From a bacterium (lineage in GTDB: Bacteria > AUK180 > JAQVHJ01), in NCBI GenBank assembly GCA_028696285.1, contig JAQVHJ010000084.1:1-8256 (forward strand): a DNA stretch of 8,256 nucleotides, given 5' to 3'. Within the stretch, counting starts at the first letter, position 1, and each line of letters starts with the position of its first letter. The notes beneath the pieces are model-generated. The model did no database searches. It saw only the letters and a program-made list of their open reading frames with translations, and was not told the origin of the DNA. The position numbers and the translations under genes were made by a program. Shown piece after piece: positions 5,843 through 8,256 of the stretch.

Positions 5843-5868
5843 GATTGCCACGCTCCGCTCGCAATGAC
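5843..5868. repeat. ATTGC...GCAAT hairpin, CACGCTCCGCTC variant
   Basis: This is identical to 5403-5428. It lies just before another AATCACG array and a GAAC-type hairpin unit, the same order as at the first site. Confidence 0.75.
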
Positions 5869-5949
5869 TTTCTTCCGTTTTTCGAAGCACGAATCACGAA
5901 TCACGTTTCACATGTTTTAACCTGACGATGTATTATGTTCAAATGATAC

Positions 5950-5968
5950 GGGCGAACACCGTTCGCCC
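5950..5968 (-). repeat. GTAG-footed REP-like hairpin, GAAC stem type
   Basis: This has the same stem and loop as 5510-5528. The right flank is CTACAATGCGTATC. Confidence 0.85.
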
Positions 5969-6079
5969 CTACAATGCGTATCGTATGTTGGTAATACAAT
6001 TCTTACGTTTTTCGGATCACGAATCACGAATCACGTTTCACATGTTTTAACCTGACGATGTATTTTATTCACATGATAC

Positions 6080-6099
6080 GGGCTTCCGGCCGGAAGCCC
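6080..6099 (-). repeat. GTAG-footed REP-like hairpin, TTCC stem type
   Basis: This is the fourth copy of the perfect 20-bp palindrome. Here the ATGATAC left flank of the other stem types precedes the TTCC stem, showing that flank and stem have been shuffled. An ACCGTT array (6141-6170) separates it from the end of the minus-strand gene. Confidence 0.85.
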
Positions 6100-6201
6100 C
6101 TACTGTGCGTATCAATCGTTTGTAATACAAATCTTAACATTTACCGTTTACCGTTCACCGTTTACCGTTAAGGTATTTACTTGTTGAGTCTGGCACCACG
6201 A

Positions 6202-8256
6202 TTATTTTTCAAGTATGATCATTTCTTTTGAGTAATTGGAGATGTCTTCGATCATTTGTTTATATTCACTGTAGGATTGGGGTCTGATTAATCTTCCTTT
6301 CCTGACTTGTTCATCTTTAAAAATAATCTTATTCCCTTCATTTTTAAATGTACTTTTATATAAGAAATCACCATGAAGATAATCTTTTCCTGAAGGTATA
6401 TACTTAACCTTGAACCCGGGTTCAAATTCAATCGTGATCGTTTTTTCCTGTTTCTCCATTGAGCTCCAGAATAGCGGGTATAACCTCTCCGGGACTCCTA
6501 CTTCATACGCTGAGTAGTTTAAGCCGGGGATTGAAAACAGGTACAGGCCGGATTTATTCTTGACCAGATTATTAATAATGAATTTAATCTCGTACCCGGG
6601 CGAATCAAGAAGGTTATCAAGATTAAATAGATCATAAGATACGAGAGTTGCATTCCTTGCAATCTCCAAGATCAATTCATTGAAGTATAATTCAATCTCT
6701 ACATTGGTTACTTCCTTAAACTCCCTGATATATTCACTGTCCACGCCGTGAAAAATTGTTTTTAAAGTTACTTCGCCGTCCCCGTTCTTTTTCAGTTTTA
6801 CATTGATCTTAGTTTCAGTCAGATTCAAGTCTGAATCGGGTAGTTTTAAATCAATTTTTTGCATGCCATTCTTCTGCACGAGCACTCCGGGATTCCCGAA
6901 GTAATAATCCTGAACCGTTCCCCAGGTCAGTCTGTCTGAATATGCATCAATATAAAATTCCTTTCCGGAAGGCGTTTTAATATAACATATCGGGAGATAG
7001 AACTGATTCAAATTAATAATTGAATCTTCACAATACCCTTCATAGAACGGTGAGATAAATAGGAGTCCTCCTGAGAAGCCCTGGGCATGTGTAATTGCCC
7101 TGAGGAATAAATAATTTTTATCGAGGTAATTCCCGCGTTTATTATCAAGGATCTCCTTAATGCTTTTGGGTTTGAAGTAATACGACTCGGGAAGGATATC
7201 AACAGATGTGAGGTTTTCCGAGATATAACTGTAAACCTCTATCATCAATTCCTCTTCCAGCTTCTGGTTACTCTCAGGAGAATAAAATCTTGAATACAGG
7301 TCACTGAATATTTTCTCAAGTATTTCATCATCACCGGGATATGATACCGAAACTATTTCAGATAATTCAGACTGTTCTGAACTAACCCCGGCAAATAAAG
7401 TCGGAGCAATCAAACTCATTGGCGGAATGAAACTCTCACGGGTATACGCATCAATCTCGCGGGAACTGTAAATGGTCTCGCTCCCGGAAGATGTCTTTGT
7501 AACTTTCGGAATGTTATACTCCCCGTTATTATTAACCAGAACCTCTTTATACCCGGGGATCCCGGTAAATCCGCTTATCCTGATTTCTTTCCTGATAATC
7601 GGAACCGAGTCAATGAATGATTCTTTAATGAACGGTTCTTCAAGCGGAAGATCTTTCTTTCGAGTCTTGGTGATCTTGAAGTCTATCACGTTCCCCATCC
7701 GTACTTCAGGTAAAGTGAATTTAACACTGTTAAGGCGTGAATATTGATTGTCGTAATTGATCGTTTCTTCCTGAATACCGTTTTCGTAGATTTGGAACAA
7801 CTTCCCTTCCGGGTTGATTGTTCTTGCATAATTAATATTGAATTCTTCCGAGTCCCGTTTAAAGTAATACTTCTGATCACCGATATAGGTTCCCGATTCA
7901 GATGTAATCTTAATGATCTTCCTCTCGATATATTTATCCGGGGAGAATTCAATACATTCATAAAGTACAATATACCCCGAATCCGTCTCGGGAATATTCT
8001 CCGTATTATAATTAAGAGCTTCATTCAGGATCGGGTCATTCAACTCAGAAACATTTTTCTTATCGCTGTTTTCAAGAGCAAGGGAAAGCTTTAATATCTC
8101 AACTTCGGATTTATCAAAGACCTTCAATGAATTATCGGACTGAATCCTGAAGTGTATCTTGTTATCTTCTATCTTTTCCACGGTGCCGGAATACTCCTCC
8201 CCGTCATTTAAATAAATAATATCCGCAGAAACAAAAAGAGTAAATAAAAGAAAGCA
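6202..8256 (-). CDS. Exported DUF3857 / transglutaminase-like protein, catalytic residues apparently lost (5' end off window)
   Basis: The frame stays open from the TAA at 6202-6204 to the right edge. The first in-window start candidate, GTG at 8181, is probably not the start: upstream in frame is CFLLFTLFVSADIIYLNDGEEYSG, which looks like a signal peptide end plus a small beta motif continuing into the GTG. Numbering from 8181: a DUF3857-like N-terminal domain spans about 60-230 (FTLPEVRMGNVIDFKI is characteristic), a transglutaminase-like core about 310-430, and a beta-rich C-terminal part 440-650. The core keeps the helix EILDNKRGNYLDKNYLFLRA, but the expected GDC motif reads GNY (Tyr352, codon 7126-7128). 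The usual His region reads LNQFYLPI, while YIDAYSDRLTWG keeps the Asp (412). This suggests a non-enzymatic, probably periplasmic binding protein. DUF3857 proteins are common in envelope or polysaccharide contexts, but the exact role is unknown. It is convergent with the repeat region. Confidence 0.85.
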   Translation of the reverse strand, partial: CFLLFTLFVSADIIYLNDGEEYSGTVEKIEDNKIHFRIQSDNSLKVFDKSEVEILKLSLALENSDKKNVSELNDPILNEALNYNTENIPETDSGYIVLYECIEFSPDKYIERKIIKITSESGTYIGDQKYYFKRDSEEFNINYARTINPEGKLFQIYENGIQEETINYDNQYSRLNSVKFTLPEVRMGNVIDFKITKTRKKDLPLEEPFIKESFIDSVPIIRKEIRISGFTGIPGYKEVLVNNNGEYNIPKVTKTSSGSETIYSSREIDAYTRESFIPPMSLIAPTLFAGVSSEQSELSEIVSVSYPGDDEILEKIFSDLYSRFYSPESNQKLEEELMIEVYSYISENLTSVDILPESYYFKPKSIKEILDNKRGNYLDKNYLFLRAITHAQGFSGGLLFISPFYEGYCEDSIINLNQFYLPICYIKTPSGKEFYIDAYSDRLTWGTVQDYYFGNPGVLVQKNGMQKIDLKLPDSDLNLTETKINVKLKKNGDGEVTLKTIFHGVDSEYIREFKEVTNVEIELYFNELILEIARNATLVSYDLFNLDNLLDSPGYEIKFIINNLVKNKSGLYLFSIPGLNYSAYEVGVPERLYPLFWSSMEKQEKTITIEFEPGFKVKYIPSGKDYLHGDFLYKSTFKNEGNKIIFKDEQVRKGRLIRPQSYSEYKQMIEDISNYSKEMIILEK

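Larger units (their letters stand above)
3869..6201. other. 2.3-kb non-coding repeat region between convergent genes
   Basis: Lipoprotein B (plus) and the DUF3857 gene (minus) converge on this stretch, which has no credible gene. Short open frames here lie across hairpins and tandem words, recur only because the DNA is duplicated, and have no proper ribosome site. It holds seven GTAG-footed hairpins, at least five ATTGC/GCAAT elements, a 456-bp perfect direct repeat, hexamer arrays (3999-4026 and 4418-4443, GTTCGA/GAGATC type) and AATCACG arrays. No terminator with a T-run was found, though the strong hairpins could stop transcription from both sides. Confidence 0.85.

Noticed and set aside
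4590..6040. CRISPR array
   Set aside because: The short AATCACG words are contiguous and degenerate, and the hairpin units are 130-440 bp apart with conserved, not unique, sequence between them. No cas gene is present.
678..6201. tRNA or rRNA genes in the non-coding stretches
   Set aside because: No cloverleaf with T-loop signature or rRNA-like conserved sequence was seen on either strand.
7472..8094. Open frames opposite or out of frame with the DUF3857 gene
   Set aside because: The minus-strand frame 6202-8256 has clear domain signatures throughout; the others are shadows.

Overview
The window reads as a stretch of an AT-rich Gram-negative-type bacterial chromosome. It carries two outer-membrane-type lipoproteins, an NtrY-like sensor kinase and a DUF3857/transglutaminase-like exported protein. 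The genes use strong Shine-Dalgarno sequences and TTGAC-type -35 boxes. That argues against the Bacteroidia, which usually use other promoter motifs and rarely use Shine-Dalgarno, although the protein families fit the wider FCB group and neighbouring candidate phyla. The phylum cannot be fixed from this sequence alone.

Layout: (1) 1-677, plus strand: the C-terminal half of a histidine kinase whose start is off the left edge. (2) 678-1240: a non-coding mosaic of hairpins and short tandem repeats. (3) 1241-3868, plus strand: lipoprotein A (own promoter), a rhomboid-family intramembrane protease with a C-terminal TPR region (own promoter, GTG start), and lipoprotein B 21 bp further on, probably co-transcribed with the rhomboid gene. 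A and B are 155-residue paralogues that align without gaps at about half identity, so a duplicated LEA/WHy-like lipoprotein brackets a membrane protease. (4) 3869-6201: about 2.3 kb without a credible gene, lying between convergent genes. (5) 6202-8256, minus strand: a DUF3857 plus transglutaminase-like protein that runs off the right edge. Its real N-terminus (signal peptide) lies beyond the first in-window GTG, and its catalytic Cys and His positions appear to be replaced.

The strongest unexplained signal is the repeat system in regions 2 and 4. Ten GC-rich hairpins, all in one orientation, carry GTAG at the foot on the minus strand and come in three stem sequences whose two arms change together. 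Around them are conserved spacers, ATTGC...GCAAT hairpins, and degenerate tandem arrays (AATCACG, ACCGTTTACC, GTGGAGG types). A 456-bp block is directly repeated without a mismatch at a 630-bp offset. It contains a 240-bp element with diverged inverted ends, each next to a 9-bp hairpin, and one end folds as a predicted three-way junction. The architecture resembles REP/BIME elements mobilised by IS200/IS605-related (RAYT) transposases, but no transposase lies in the window.

Functionally, the lipoprotein-rhomboid-lipoprotein cluster suggests an envelope module. No defence system, CRISPR array, phage or plasmid gene, or RNA gene of a known class was seen.
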